Assembly: GCA_964579415.1 (NCBI GenBank)
Contig: CAZOGW010000022.1
Coordinates: 1-34,097 of the forward strand
Direction: 5' to 3'
Source: CAZOGW01 sp964579415
GTDB lineage: Bacteria; Actinomycetota; Acidimicrobiia; Spongiisociales; UBA5794
DNA: 34,097 bases
The number at the start of each line of letters is the position of its first letter. The first letter of the stretch is position 1. Below the pieces are notes generated by a model that was not told where the DNA came from, ran no database searches, and was given only the letters and a program-made list of their open reading frames with translations. The position numbers and the translations under genes were made by a program. Positions 25,701 through 33,450 of the stretch are shown one piece after another.

Positions 25701-25957
25701 GACGGCGACCGCGCCGGGCGGTCCGGCTCCAACGCCCGCCGCAGGTTGGAGATGTAGGCATGAACCGTCCCCTCGGCCCGCGCCGGAGGGTCGTCGCCCC
25801 ACAAACGGTCGACGATCCTCTCCAGCGGCACCACCCGCCCCGCGTCGATCGCCAGTAACGCCAGCACCGCCCGCTGCCGCGGGCTGCCCAGGTCCACCGG
25901 CTCCCCGCCAGGACCGGTCACCTCGAAACTCCCCAGGAGCCCGATTCGTAGGGTCAT
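22709..25957 (-). CDS. AfsR/SARP-family regulator with BTAD, ATPase and TPR (paralog 2)
   Basis: A 1082-residue paralog of its two neighbours with the same order: winged helix (1-100), BTAD (to about 250), ATPase (LVGRDVEM, then GEPGIGKT and LLIDDLYGADPDS), TPR-like C-terminus. The DNA-binding and BTAD parts are nearly the same as in paralog 1; the linker after them (about 255-280) and the C-terminal half differ much more. The open frame continues upstream to 26632, but that part is an out-of-frame reading of the end of paralog 3; the true start is ATG at 25957 (MTLRIGLLGSFEV), with a GAGG ribosome site. The gap to the paralog upstream is 65 nt, so the three are probably one transcription unit. 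Confidence 0.88.
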   Translation of the reverse strand: MTLRIGLLGSFEVTGPGGEPVDLGSPRQRAVLALLAIDAGRVVPLERIVDRLWGDDPPARAEGTVHAYISNLRRALEPDRPARSPSKVLVSRSPGYVLAVPPESIDAVVFETMVAESRTLIGTDPAAAGVTLRQALDMWRGPALSDFTYEAFATSEIARLEELRLEATELRVGADLAAGMSGELVGELERLVAEHPLRERLWGHLMLALYRSGRQAEALRAYGRCRDQLVEELGIEPGAELRALEEAILQQDPALLAPQRPTAGPPPVAQVGEAAEYELDLVGRDVEMAAFETALAAASRGRGSVLLIEGEPGIGKTRLLQAMQLRAAGSGIPAAPAHCVEVGGTPPFWPWLQLWRGVMAAHGVDAVLTAAGPHVPFLAPVLPDLGAASGAPPIDAPPHRVAEGILAAMRELTRERPQVLLIDDLYGADPDSLSVLTLVASGIAGLGLVIVGSYRTTDVPTGHPLAEALAQMTRVDQVGRLRLKRLDVDELGELVLQVSGVEVDRDVVAALHARTGGNAFFAVELVRLLAQDGNLADAGRVEAPVPQTVRDVLRQRLARLGDETLRLLRAASVCGRRWDLDVVAAVLGIPLGEALDHADLAVAAGIIAEEDTPGAYRFSHVLVADTIALGIGSLRRAQFHHDVAVTLEARPGGRPSSWVDIAHHAVEAVPVTGAAAAVEPLARAGHEALAAHAHELAERLFTRRLELVESLPPTPERDEAEIDALLDLSLVWISREGYQSRRVVGSARRLLDLAAGLEDDTTVGSRRLVAVVLPAFQARASQEIVSGDVRAVVRTVALLDEVATLDPDPDPMLSVMAHLNGAMANIHAGDAIEAARRAGLSETVLDVLDPERDRHLMIPLQIQLLAPTHHAFAGWARWLVGERDQARRDFTIARRSADAAGHAFSVAFVTSVETLVAAMEDDPDWAAASIAWSRAYPAVEDFALHVMMAAAAEAWVEGRRGDTAAASRLRGCIATLETMGALVCHTEYWGMAAQLELMHGDPVAALEAADRGLDQVEGRGEGYWHPELERLRALALRELGRDAEAEEALDRAAVAAAGKGIVPLIERIRAVPRVAPGVPDAR

Positions 25958-26022
25958 CGGGACCTCGACCTCCCCGTCACGCCGTCGTGAGGTACGAACG
26001 GTAGTCACTGCGAGAGGCGCGA

Positions 26023-29000
26023 TCAGGACGATCGGCGTTTGGTGGCAGCCACGCGTCGTGCCAGCGACACGATGCCTCTCCGGTCGGCTGCGGAGGCTGC
26101 GCGCTCGAGGGCCCCGTCCGCCTCTGCGTCGCGGCCCAGGTCCCGCAACGCCAGCGCCTGGAGCCGCTCCAGCTCGGGCTCCCAGTAGCCCTCCCCGCGT
26201 CTTGCCACCTGATCCAAGCCGGTATGGGCAGCTTCCAGCGCCTCTCCGGGCCGGCCGGCGTCGAGCGCGAGTTGGGCCACCATGCCCCAGTACTGGGTGT
26301 GGCAGACACGGGCGCCCATGTCCTCGATGCGTGCGATGGTGGCCCGCAGCCGGTCCACGCCGGCAGGGTCGCCACGGCGGCCGTCGACCCACGCCTGGGC
26401 CCCCTCCATCCAGATCCCGGCGAGCAGGTAGTCGGCGATTCGCTGGTAGCTGCGTGCCCAGGCGAGGTAGTCGGCGGCGGCGTCGGGATCGTCGTCCATC
26501 GCCGCCACCAGGATGGCGATGGCGGTGACGAAGCCGACGTTGTAGACGCCCCCCAGGCGGTCGGCGGCGGCCCGGGCCAGTGCCAGCTCCTCCCGGGCAC
26601 GGACCGGCTCGCCGGCCAGCCAGCGGGCCCAACCGGCGAAGGCATGATGGGTGGACAGGAGCGACTGGAGACCGAGAGGGATGAGGACGGTGCCGGTACG
26701 ACCCGGATCGGCGGCGTCGACGAGGGGATCGACCTCATCGAAGCGCTGGATGGCGGTGACGGCGTCGCCCGAGTGGACGGCGCCCACGGCGTGGGCCATG
26801 TTCCGGTTCCACAGCAGCATCGGTCCCGGGTCCGGGTCCATGGACACCAGCTCGTCGAGCAGGGCGACGGTGTCCAGATTCGCGGCGACCTCGCCGCTGA
26901 CGAGAAGCTGGATCGACCGGGCCTGCAGGGCCGGCAGGACTACTTCGACCAGCCGGTTCGAGCTGCCGGAGGCGTCATCTCCAGGGACTCCTCCGGGGAT
27001 CTCTGCGGTGACGCCGGCGAGTTCGAGGATGCGGCGACCGGCACGCTCCAGCCTGTCGCTCTGGTACCCCTCCCTCCAACTCGCCACCCTGGCGATGTCC
27101 AGCCATGCCTGGATCTCGGCCTGGTCGCGCCGGGTTGATGCCGGCATCGACTCGACCAGGGCGAGGCGCCGGTCGAGGAGTCTCTCCGCCAGCTCGTGGG
27201 CGTGCGACTCGAGGGCGTGCCTCCCGGCGCGGGCCAGTGGCTCCAGCGCCTCCTCCGGCCCCGTCACCGGGACCGCTTCGGTGGCGTGGTGGGCGATCTC
27301 GGCCCAGGAGGCAGCGTCGGCGCCCCGACTCTCCTCGAGCGCGGCGGCGATCTCGTGGTGTAGCTGCGCCCTCCGCAACGAACCGAGGGCATGCGCGATG
27401 GTGTCCCCCACGAGGACATGGGAGAACCGGTAGCTTCCCGGCGTGCCGTCCTCGACGACGAGCCCGGCCGCTGCCGCCCGGTCGACCTGGTCGAGGACGG
27501 TGCCTTTGCTTCCGCCGAGGACGGCGGTGACGGTGTCGACGTCCCAGCGCCGCCCGCAGACGGCCGCGACGCGCAGCATGTGAATGGTGTCGTCGTCGAA
27601 CCGGGAGAGCCGCTGCCGGAGCACATCGCGCACCGTGGTGGGGACGGTCGCCCGGGCGCAGCCCTCCACGGTGAGGTCGCCCTCGGAGACGAGGAGGCGC
27701 ACCAGCTCCACGGTGAAGAAGGCGTTGCCGCCGGTGCGGGCGTGCACCGCCTCGACAACCGCGGGTTCGACGTCCTCCCCGGCGATGTGTGCGATGAGAT
27801 CGCCCACCTCTCCCCTGCTGAGTCGCTGCAGCGGCAGGCGGGTGACCCGGTCGATGCGGGTCGTGTGCGCCAGCACCTCGGTGAGCGGGTGCCGGTCGGG
27901 GACGTCGACGGAGCGGTAGGTGCAGGCGATCACCAGCCCGAGCCGGGAGACCTCTGCGGCCATGAGCGTGAGGACGGTGAACGAGTCGGGGTCGGCGCCG
28001 TAGAGGTCGTCGATCAGCAACACCAGGGGACGCTCCCGGGTGAGTTGGCGCAACGCTGCCAGGATGCCCTCGGCGACACGGTGAGGGGCGGCATCGGTGA
28101 GGCCCGCGGCGCCGGCGTCGTCGGGGCTCAGCTCCGGAAACACCGGCGCCAGGTAGCGGCGATAGGCGCCGGCGGCCTCGACCACCGCCTGCTCCCCGAA
28201 GATCCCGGTGAGTCCCCGGCCGAGCTGGATCCAGGGCCAGAAGGGCGGCGTGCCGCCAACCTCGACGCACCGGGCCAGCACCGCAGGAATCCCGGCCTGC
28301 TCGGCGTTGCCGTGCATGGCCTCCAGCAGGCGCGTCTTCCCGATGCCGGGCTCGCCCTCCAACAGCAGGACGCTCCCCCGCCCCGCGGCGGCATCGGTCA
28401 GGGCGTCGCCGAAGATGTCGATCTCGACCTCGCGGCCGACCAGGTCCTCTCCCTCGCTCGAGTACGTTTCCCGGTCGGTGGAGATCGCCGGAGTCGCCCT
28501 GACCGGCCGGTTGAGACCGGGGTCCTGATCGAGGATCGCCTGCTCCAGGGCGCGCAGGTCGGCTCCCGGCTCGATGCCCAGCTCCTCGACGAGCTGCTCG
28601 CGGCAGCGCCGGTAGGCTCGCAGCGCGTCCGCCTGGCGCCCGGCGCGGTACAGCGCCAGCATCAGGTGGCCCCACAGCCGCTCCCGCAGCGGGTGCTCGG
28701 TCACCAGGCGCTCCAGCTCCCCCACCAGTTCGCCGGTCTTGCCGGCCGCCAGGTCGGCGGCGATGCGGGTCTCGACGGCGTCGAGCCTCAGCTCCTCGAG
28801 CCGGGCGATCTCGGCGGCGGCGAAGGCCTCGTAGGTGAAGTCTGCCAGCGCCGGGCCCCGCCACAGGGCCAGGGCGTCGCGCAGGAGCCGCCCTGACTCT
28901 TCGGGGTCGCTGTCGAGCAGCCGGCGGCCCTCGGCCACCGTCCTCTCGCACTCCGCGGCGTCGATGCTGTCGGGGGGCACGGCGAGCAGGTAGCCGGGAG

Positions 29001-29277
29001 AGCGCGACACCAGCACGGTCGACGGCGCCCGCGCCGGGCGGTCCGGCTCCAGGGCGCGGCGCAGGTTCGAGATGTAGGCATGGACGGTGCCCTCGGCCCG
29101 TGCCGGAGGTTCGTCGCCCCAGAGCTGGTCGACGATCCGCTCCAGCGACACCACCTTGCCGGCGTCGATCGCCAGCAGGGCCAGCACCGCCCGCTGCTTG
29201 GGGCTGCCCAGGTCCACCTGCGATCCGTCGCTCCCGACGACCTCGAAGCTACCCAGCAACCTGACCTGCACCGCCAT
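26023..29277 (-). CDS. AfsR/SARP-family regulator with BTAD, ATPase and TPR (paralog 3)
   Basis: A 1084-residue protein and the first of the three paralogs to be transcribed. Winged helix (MAVQVRLLGSFEVVGSDG, then EGTVHAYISNLRRALEP), BTAD ending near ELGIEPGADLRALEQAI, an ATPase with LVGREVEIDIF, GEPGIGKT and LLIDDLYGADPDS, then TPR-like repeats. It is slightly more diverged than the other two in the first 120 residues (SPKQRA for SPRQRA, VVSLERIVDQ for VVPLERIVDR), which may mean paralogs 1 and 2 split later. ATG at 29277 has a G-rich but weak ribosome site. A possible -10 (TAGCGT, 29328-29323) lies about 45 nt upstream, after the hairpin that ends the previous gene, so the array probably has its own promoter here. 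Confidence 0.88.
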   Translation of the reverse strand: MAVQVRLLGSFEVVGSDGSQVDLGSPKQRAVLALLAIDAGKVVSLERIVDQLWGDEPPARAEGTVHAYISNLRRALEPDRPARAPSTVLVSRSPGYLLAVPPDSIDAAECERTVAEGRRLLDSDPEESGRLLRDALALWRGPALADFTYEAFAAAEIARLEELRLDAVETRIAADLAAGKTGELVGELERLVTEHPLRERLWGHLMLALYRAGRQADALRAYRRCREQLVEELGIEPGADLRALEQAILDQDPGLNRPVRATPAISTDRETYSSEGEDLVGREVEIDIFGDALTDAAAGRGSVLLLEGEPGIGKTRLLEAMHGNAEQAGIPAVLARCVEVGGTPPFWPWIQLGRGLTGIFGEQAVVEAAGAYRRYLAPVFPELSPDDAGAAGLTDAAPHRVAEGILAALRQLTRERPLVLLIDDLYGADPDSFTVLTLMAAEVSRLGLVIACTYRSVDVPDRHPLTEVLAHTTRIDRVTRLPLQRLSRGEVGDLIAHIAGEDVEPAVVEAVHARTGGNAFFTVELVRLLVSEGDLTVEGCARATVPTTVRDVLRQRLSRFDDDTIHMLRVAAVCGRRWDVDTVTAVLGGSKGTVLDQVDRAAAAGLVVEDGTPGSYRFSHVLVGDTIAHALGSLRRAQLHHEIAAALEESRGADAASWAEIAHHATEAVPVTGPEEALEPLARAGRHALESHAHELAERLLDRRLALVESMPASTRRDQAEIQAWLDIARVASWREGYQSDRLERAGRRILELAGVTAEIPGGVPGDDASGSSNRLVEVVLPALQARSIQLLVSGEVAANLDTVALLDELVSMDPDPGPMLLWNRNMAHAVGAVHSGDAVTAIQRFDEVDPLVDAADPGRTGTVLIPLGLQSLLSTHHAFAGWARWLAGEPVRAREELALARAAADRLGGVYNVGFVTAIAILVAAMDDDPDAAADYLAWARSYQRIADYLLAGIWMEGAQAWVDGRRGDPAGVDRLRATIARIEDMGARVCHTQYWGMVAQLALDAGRPGEALEAAHTGLDQVARRGEGYWEPELERLQALALRDLGRDAEADGALERAASAADRRGIVSLARRVAATKRRSS

Positions 29278-29375
29278 GGAGCCCCCACAACCTCGGGTCC
29301 CCAGCGGGCCCGTAACGGCGCAACGCTAGTGCGCCCGGCGCCACCACGCCGACTCATCCCGGGGCGCCGATATGC

Positions 29376-29410
29376 CATGGGGGAGGGCCGGATACCGGCC
29401 CTCCCCCATG
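29376..29410. terminator. Strong hairpin terminator after the phosphoesterase gene
   Basis: Perfect 16-bp stem, CATGGGGGAGGGCCGG with CCGGCCCTCCCCCATG, loop ATA. It begins 12 nt after the stop of the upstream minus-strand gene and separates it from the SARP array. No T-run. Confidence 0.75.
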
Positions 29411-29422
29411 CCCTCGTTCGGA

Positions 29423-32400
29423 TCAGGGACCGACGATCCGTCCCTGCACCACGGGCGCCACCGGCGAGGTGGCGGCGATGTGCTCGATGGTGACCTCGAG
29501 CAGGTCGTCGCCAGGCTCGAGCACGTCGGTGCCCTCGGTGAGCACCGTGTAGCCGTCACCGCCGGTGAGCATGAAGTCGTTGATCACCAGCCGCACCGTG
29601 TCGGTCGGGCCCACCGGTGTCAGCGGTCCGCCGGGCCCCTGCGGCGCCCGCCAGATGCCGTCGATCACCGGCGTGGTCCCCTCGCAGTGGAACTGGAGCT
29701 TGAGCCCCGAAAGCTGCGGAAACCGCCCGGTGGCGATGTTGGGATCACACACCGGGCTGACCCCGTTGAGGAACGCCTCGGTGAGCTGCGCCCCGGTGTA
29801 GGTGGCGATGGCGGTGCGGTTCCCGAAGGGCAGCACCGCGAACATCTCGCCCCAGGTGATCTCGCAGGGCTGCTCACCGGAGGTCGGAGGGGCACACGGC
29901 AGGTCGGCGCGCAGGCCGCCCGAGTTCGTCATCGCCGCGTCGATTCCCGGATACTTCACCAGCATGGCGTCGGTCACCATGTTTCCCATCGCCGATTCCG
30001 AGAGGCGGGTCGGGTCGCGGAAGATGTCGAAGGCCTGGGTGCCGATCACCTGCCTTCGCAGCGGCTCGGTGTCCTCGTTGGCCTGGTCGATGATGGCCTG
30101 CACGTCGGGTCTCGATGCCACGCCCAGGTTCTTGGCGACCCGGGTCTGGCCGCCGGCCCAGATGACGTCGCCGCCCGACACCATGAGTTGCAGCACCGAG
30201 AAGCTGGCCCCGGCGTTGATGCCTTCGGTCACCAGGATGTCCCCCACGTAGGTGTTGGACACCCGGTGGGTGTGCCCGGCGACGATGGCGTCGACCGTGG
30301 TGCCTTCGAGGTCGGCGGCGATGTCCATGATCGGGCCCTGCCATTCGGCGGCGGGGGTGCCGCCGGCGGCGTTGCGGCCCACCGAGGTGCCCTCGTGGAT
30401 CACCACGATCTGTACCTTGACCCCCATGTCCTCGAGGCGACGGCTCGCCTCGGCGATGGCCGGGGCCGAGGGCAGGAAGGTGAGCCCGGCGGTGGCGCCG
30501 GCCTTGACCAGCTCCGGGGTCGTCTCCAGGGCGGAGCCGATGATGCCGACCCGCACCCCGTTGACGCGGGTGATCACGGTCCCCTCCACCCAGTCGGGAG
30601 CCTGCCCGGTGGCCGTCTCCACGATGTTGGTCGCCAGGAACGGGAAGTCCGCCCGCTCCTGGTGCATGAGGAGCCGCTCCACCCCGTAGTCGAACTCGTG
30701 GTTGCCGTAGCTGGTGGCGAACAGCGGCCAGGCGTTCTCGACGTCGATGGCGGGGACATCCTGTAACAACCCGGAGTTGGGCGGGGAGGCTCCCACGTTG
30801 TCGCCGCCGGCGAGGATGGGTGCGTTCTGGCGCAGACTCGCCTTCTCCTCGTCGAACAGGGTGGCCAGGATCCCGGCGCCGCCTACAGGAGCGCTGATCG
30901 CGTTGTCGTAGACACGGGTGGTCGGGTCGAGCTGGCCGTGGAAGTCGTTGAGCCCGATGAGGGCCAGCGGCGTGAACGACCGGCGGTTCTCCAGGATCTC
31001 GTGCAGGACACGGCCCTGGCTCTGCTCGGGCACCGGGATGCGCATCAGGAACGCCAGCGTCGGGGCGATGTCGATCGACCGTACCGTCGGGTTCTCCCGG
31101 ATGATGCCCTCGCCGCCGGCGATGAACGTCGCCCGCAGGTTGATGTTGGCGTTCATGATCTGCACGTCGGGCACGTAGCCGTGCTGCCCGAAGAAGTGAG
31201 ACAGGTCCACCAGGACGCCCGGCGTGGCCGCGTCGAACTGGTACGGCGGGTACGAGAACGCCACCACGTCCCCGGTCCGGGTGGGATGGGCCATGTCGGC
31301 GGTGCCGCCCGAGCCGTTGGGGATGTAGCGCGTCTCGGCCTTGGTGTAGACGCGATCGATCATCTTCCAGCCCTCGGGCCGCCCATCGTGGGTCCAGTCG
31401 TTGGGATCGCTCAGGTTCTCGAAGGCGTCGATGATCGCCTGCGTCACCGCAGGGGCCTCGGCGGCGGTCACCTGGGTGAAGCCGCTCCCGGCGGGGTCCC
31501 GCCCGACCAGGTTCAGGTAGACCTGTACGGTGCCGCCGGCCCAGCAGGCTTTGGCCTTGCCGATGGTCTCGGCGGTGTTGGTCCGGCAGTTGGACACCTG
31601 CGGGTGCGACAGGAGCCCCAGGTCCATGAGCACCCGGGAGGCGTCGATGGCGAGGAACTGCGGGGCGAACCCGTGGTCGGAGGCCACGAACGTGGGGACG
31701 TCATCCTCCAGGTGCGAGCGCACCAGCGCCAGGGTGGCGTCGGCGCCCTGGTAGGCCCTCTGGATGTAGCCCTCGCGCTGGGCTCGGAGCCCGTCCGGTG
31801 TGCCGTCGACGAAGACGTCGTCGAAGGCGGGGTTGCGGTCGCCGTTGGGGAGCCGCTGGGTGATCAGGGACAGGAACTGGTGGCTGAACTCGTCGGTGAC
31901 GGGGTAGCCGGCCAGTACCAGGTCGGGCTGGTAGGTCTCCATGATGTAGTCGATGAGGGGGAAGTGACCGGTTTCCCAGTAGAGGCCCTGCTCGACGTAG
32001 GTGTCCTCGCTGACGATGCCGGCCTCGAGGACGGCGAAGTCGGCGGCGGTCGAGGTGGGGAACTCCACGGCGACGAACTCGGCGAACTCCGAGTATCCGG
32101 GCTCGCCGGGCCAGGTGGGCCACGTGGCGTTGGCCCGGGTCACCGAGGTGTGGAACAGCCGCACCTGGGACAGGTTCGGGCTGAGTGTCTCCACCTTGAG
32201 CAGCATGCCTGCGGTCTTGCCGTTGAGGGCGCCGCCGTCGACGGTGACCTTGACGTCTCCCCACTCCCCCGCCGCCAGGTCGGCGACGGAGGCGGCGCCG
32301 TCCTTGGCGGCAGTGAACAGCACCCGGTCGTAGTTGATGCGCCCGTCGTTGGTGGAGTCGTAGATGAAGGCGTTGAGGCCGTACTTGTCCACACCGAAGT

Positions 32401-33130
32401 CGACGACCCGCAGCCGCATCTCCCGCGCCGGGCTGTACGAGGTGGGCACATTGGTCCAGCCGGCCGCCGGTGACGGCGCCGCCGCCGGGAACGGCGGCTG
32501 GTTGGCGAACCCGGCCGGATGATCGAACTGGAGGCCGAAGGCGATGACGAAGGCGGCGTCGTCGGCTTCGGAAATGTAGTTGGTGGCGACGCCACGGCCG
32601 GAGAGGAAGGCGCGGTAGTCGATGGTGGGGCCGTCGATGAGGGCTGCCGCCCCGCCGGCCCATTCGATCTGGGCGACCTTTTTCCCGCCGCGCTCGGCGG
32701 CCTGGGCGATGGTCTCCGCCGACAGCACATCCGGCTCGAAGGCGGTGGTGCGCACCGCGGCGAACGGATCACCGTTGGTGTGGAACGTGTTGTTGGTGGA
32801 GCCGTGCACCGCCGGCCAGGCGCCGGTCGCCACGGTGTACCACCCGGCCCCGGTGTTGGTGGGCGCCTGCGCCAGCGTGCCCTGGCCCGAGGCCCGGGCG
32901 CCGGTGGCCAGCAGCCCGGCCATCTCCGGCATCACCCCCTGCTTGGCATACTTCTCGACGAAGTCCTGGCGGAGACCGTCGGCGGCGAACAGGACAGCGG
33001 ATTCGGCCTCCGGAGGGGATCCCTGGGCGTCCGCGGGGGCGGACGTCGCCAGCGCTCCGAGCAGGCCGGCAAGCAGTGCCAGCGCGAGAATCAGGGACAC
33101 GGACGGGTGCCGTGCAACACGAAAGGACAT
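29423..33130 (-). CDS. Secreted fusion: alkaline-phosphatase-superfamily phosphodiesterase + UshA-like 5'-nucleotidase
   Basis: A 1235-residue exported protein with two hydrolase modules. A signal peptide (hydrophobic core LILALALLAGLLGALA, cleavage near ADAQG at 36) is followed by an alkaline-phosphatase-superfamily domain (about 40-715): metal Asp51 (FAADGLRQ), likely nucleophile Thr93 (PTNTGAGW), His109 in AWPAVHGSTNN, DEFSHQF near 415, ASDHGF near 484 and DLSHFFGQHG near 645. From about 720 a calcineurin-like 5'-nucleotidase begins: LNDFHG, GGDNVG, YGNHEFDYG (near 810), VVIHEG, AGHTHR (near 952), then the C-terminal substrate domain (TNSGGLRADL, FAVLPFGN, NDFMLTGGDGY). Metal sites look complete in both. 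Together they could strip nucleotides or sugar nucleotides to nucleosides and phosphate. ATG at 33130 has GGGAGG 6 nt upstream. No sorting signal at the C-terminus. Confidence 0.88.
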   Translation of the reverse strand: MSFRVARHPSVSLILALALLAGLLGALATSAPADAQGSPPEAESAVLFAADGLRQDFVEKYAKQGVMPEMAGLLATGARASGQGTLAQAPTNTGAGWYTVATGAWPAVHGSTNNTFHTNGDPFAAVRTTAFEPDVLSAETIAQAAERGGKKVAQIEWAGGAAALIDGPTIDYRAFLSGRGVATNYISEADDAAFVIAFGLQFDHPAGFANQPPFPAAAPSPAAGWTNVPTSYSPAREMRLRVVDFGVDKYGLNAFIYDSTNDGRINYDRVLFTAAKDGAASVADLAAGEWGDVKVTVDGGALNGKTAGMLLKVETLSPNLSQVRLFHTSVTRANATWPTWPGEPGYSEFAEFVAVEFPTSTAADFAVLEAGIVSEDTYVEQGLYWETGHFPLIDYIMETYQPDLVLAGYPVTDEFSHQFLSLITQRLPNGDRNPAFDDVFVDGTPDGLRAQREGYIQRAYQGADATLALVRSHLEDDVPTFVASDHGFAPQFLAIDASRVLMDLGLLSHPQVSNCRTNTAETIGKAKACWAGGTVQVYLNLVGRDPAGSGFTQVTAAEAPAVTQAIIDAFENLSDPNDWTHDGRPEGWKMIDRVYTKAETRYIPNGSGGTADMAHPTRTGDVVAFSYPPYQFDAATPGVLVDLSHFFGQHGYVPDVQIMNANINLRATFIAGGEGIIRENPTVRSIDIAPTLAFLMRIPVPEQSQGRVLHEILENRRSFTPLALIGLNDFHGQLDPTTRVYDNAISAPVGGAGILATLFDEEKASLRQNAPILAGGDNVGASPPNSGLLQDVPAIDVENAWPLFATSYGNHEFDYGVERLLMHQERADFPFLATNIVETATGQAPDWVEGTVITRVNGVRVGIIGSALETTPELVKAGATAGLTFLPSAPAIAEASRRLEDMGVKVQIVVIHEGTSVGRNAAGGTPAAEWQGPIMDIAADLEGTTVDAIVAGHTHRVSNTYVGDILVTEGINAGASFSVLQLMVSGGDVIWAGGQTRVAKNLGVASRPDVQAIIDQANEDTEPLRRQVIGTQAFDIFRDPTRLSESAMGNMVTDAMLVKYPGIDAAMTNSGGLRADLPCAPPTSGEQPCEITWGEMFAVLPFGNRTAIATYTGAQLTEAFLNGVSPVCDPNIATGRFPQLSGLKLQFHCEGTTPVIDGIWRAPQGPGGPLTPVGPTDTVRLVINDFMLTGGDGYTVLTEGTDVLEPGDDLLEVTIEHIAATSPVAPVVQGRIVGP

Positions 33131-33263
33131 CTCGGACCTCCCATCGGTCAGCCAAGAAGAAATGGGAAGAAGGGTTCCCCCACCATGGCTCCACCGAAAC
33201 TAGTCCGCCAAACGCCGCCATGTTCTAAGAACGTGAAACGAAGTTGAGAACAACGCGAATCAT

Positions 33264-33325
33264 CTCCCCCCGCTTCGGGGGGAGTACCCCTGCCGGAGGC
33301 TTTGCGGAGGCGGGGGGGAGGGGGG
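33264..33325. repeat. GC-rich intergenic hairpin element A
   Basis: CTCCCCCCG-CTT-CGGGGGGAG forms a 9-bp stem (33264-33284). The following part to about 33325 (ACCCCTGCC ... GGCGGGGGG) can form a second, imperfect stem around two GGAGGC copies. It resembles, from memory, dispersed C/G-rich intergenic elements seen in many bacterial genomes; copy number here cannot be judged. Confidence 0.5.
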
Positions 33326-33388
33326 CGCGTGCAGTGGTGCGAAAGCTCGCATCAAGCCTCGAGCAAAGACTGCGCGACGCGATGCAAG

Positions 33389-33446
33389 CTCCCCCTCCGT
33401 CAGCCGGCCCAAAGCTGCCGGCTGCCACCTCCCCCAAGGGGGGAGG
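33389..33446. repeat. GC-rich intergenic hairpin element B, possible terminator of the ABC gene
   Basis: GCTCCCCCTCCGT leads into CAGCCGGC/GCCGGCTG (8-bp stem, 33401-33424) and then CCTCCCCC/GGGGGAGG (8-bp stem, 33428-33446). The second hairpin starts 4 nt after the stop of the minus-strand ABC permease gene, so it can act as its terminator. Related in style to element A and roughly inverted relative to it. Confidence 0.55.
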
Positions 33447-33450
33447 ATGA

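Larger units (their letters stand above)
33131..33450. other. 320-bp gene-free region with promoter candidates and GC-rich hairpins
   Basis: The half near the phosphoesterase gene (33131-33260) is less GC-rich and must hold its promoter: GTTCT-A-AGAAC (33222-33232) is a perfect inverted repeat and several GTTC-like half-sites lie at 33225-33251. The other half (33261-33450) holds strongly self-complementary C/G-rich blocks described separately. Open frames crossing it give Pro/Gly/Arg-rich products typical of non-coding GC-rich DNA. Confidence 0.6.

Noticed and set aside
25958..26632. N-terminal extension of SARP paralog 2 by 225 codons
   Set aside because: It overlaps the 3' end of paralog 3 in another frame and is low-complexity; the ATG at 25957 has a ribosome site and starts the winged helix as in the paralogs.
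33260..33450. Coding extension of open frames from the ABC permease side
   Set aside because: Products are Pro/Gly/Arg-rich readings of the hairpin elements, in a frame different from the permease, without a ribosome site.
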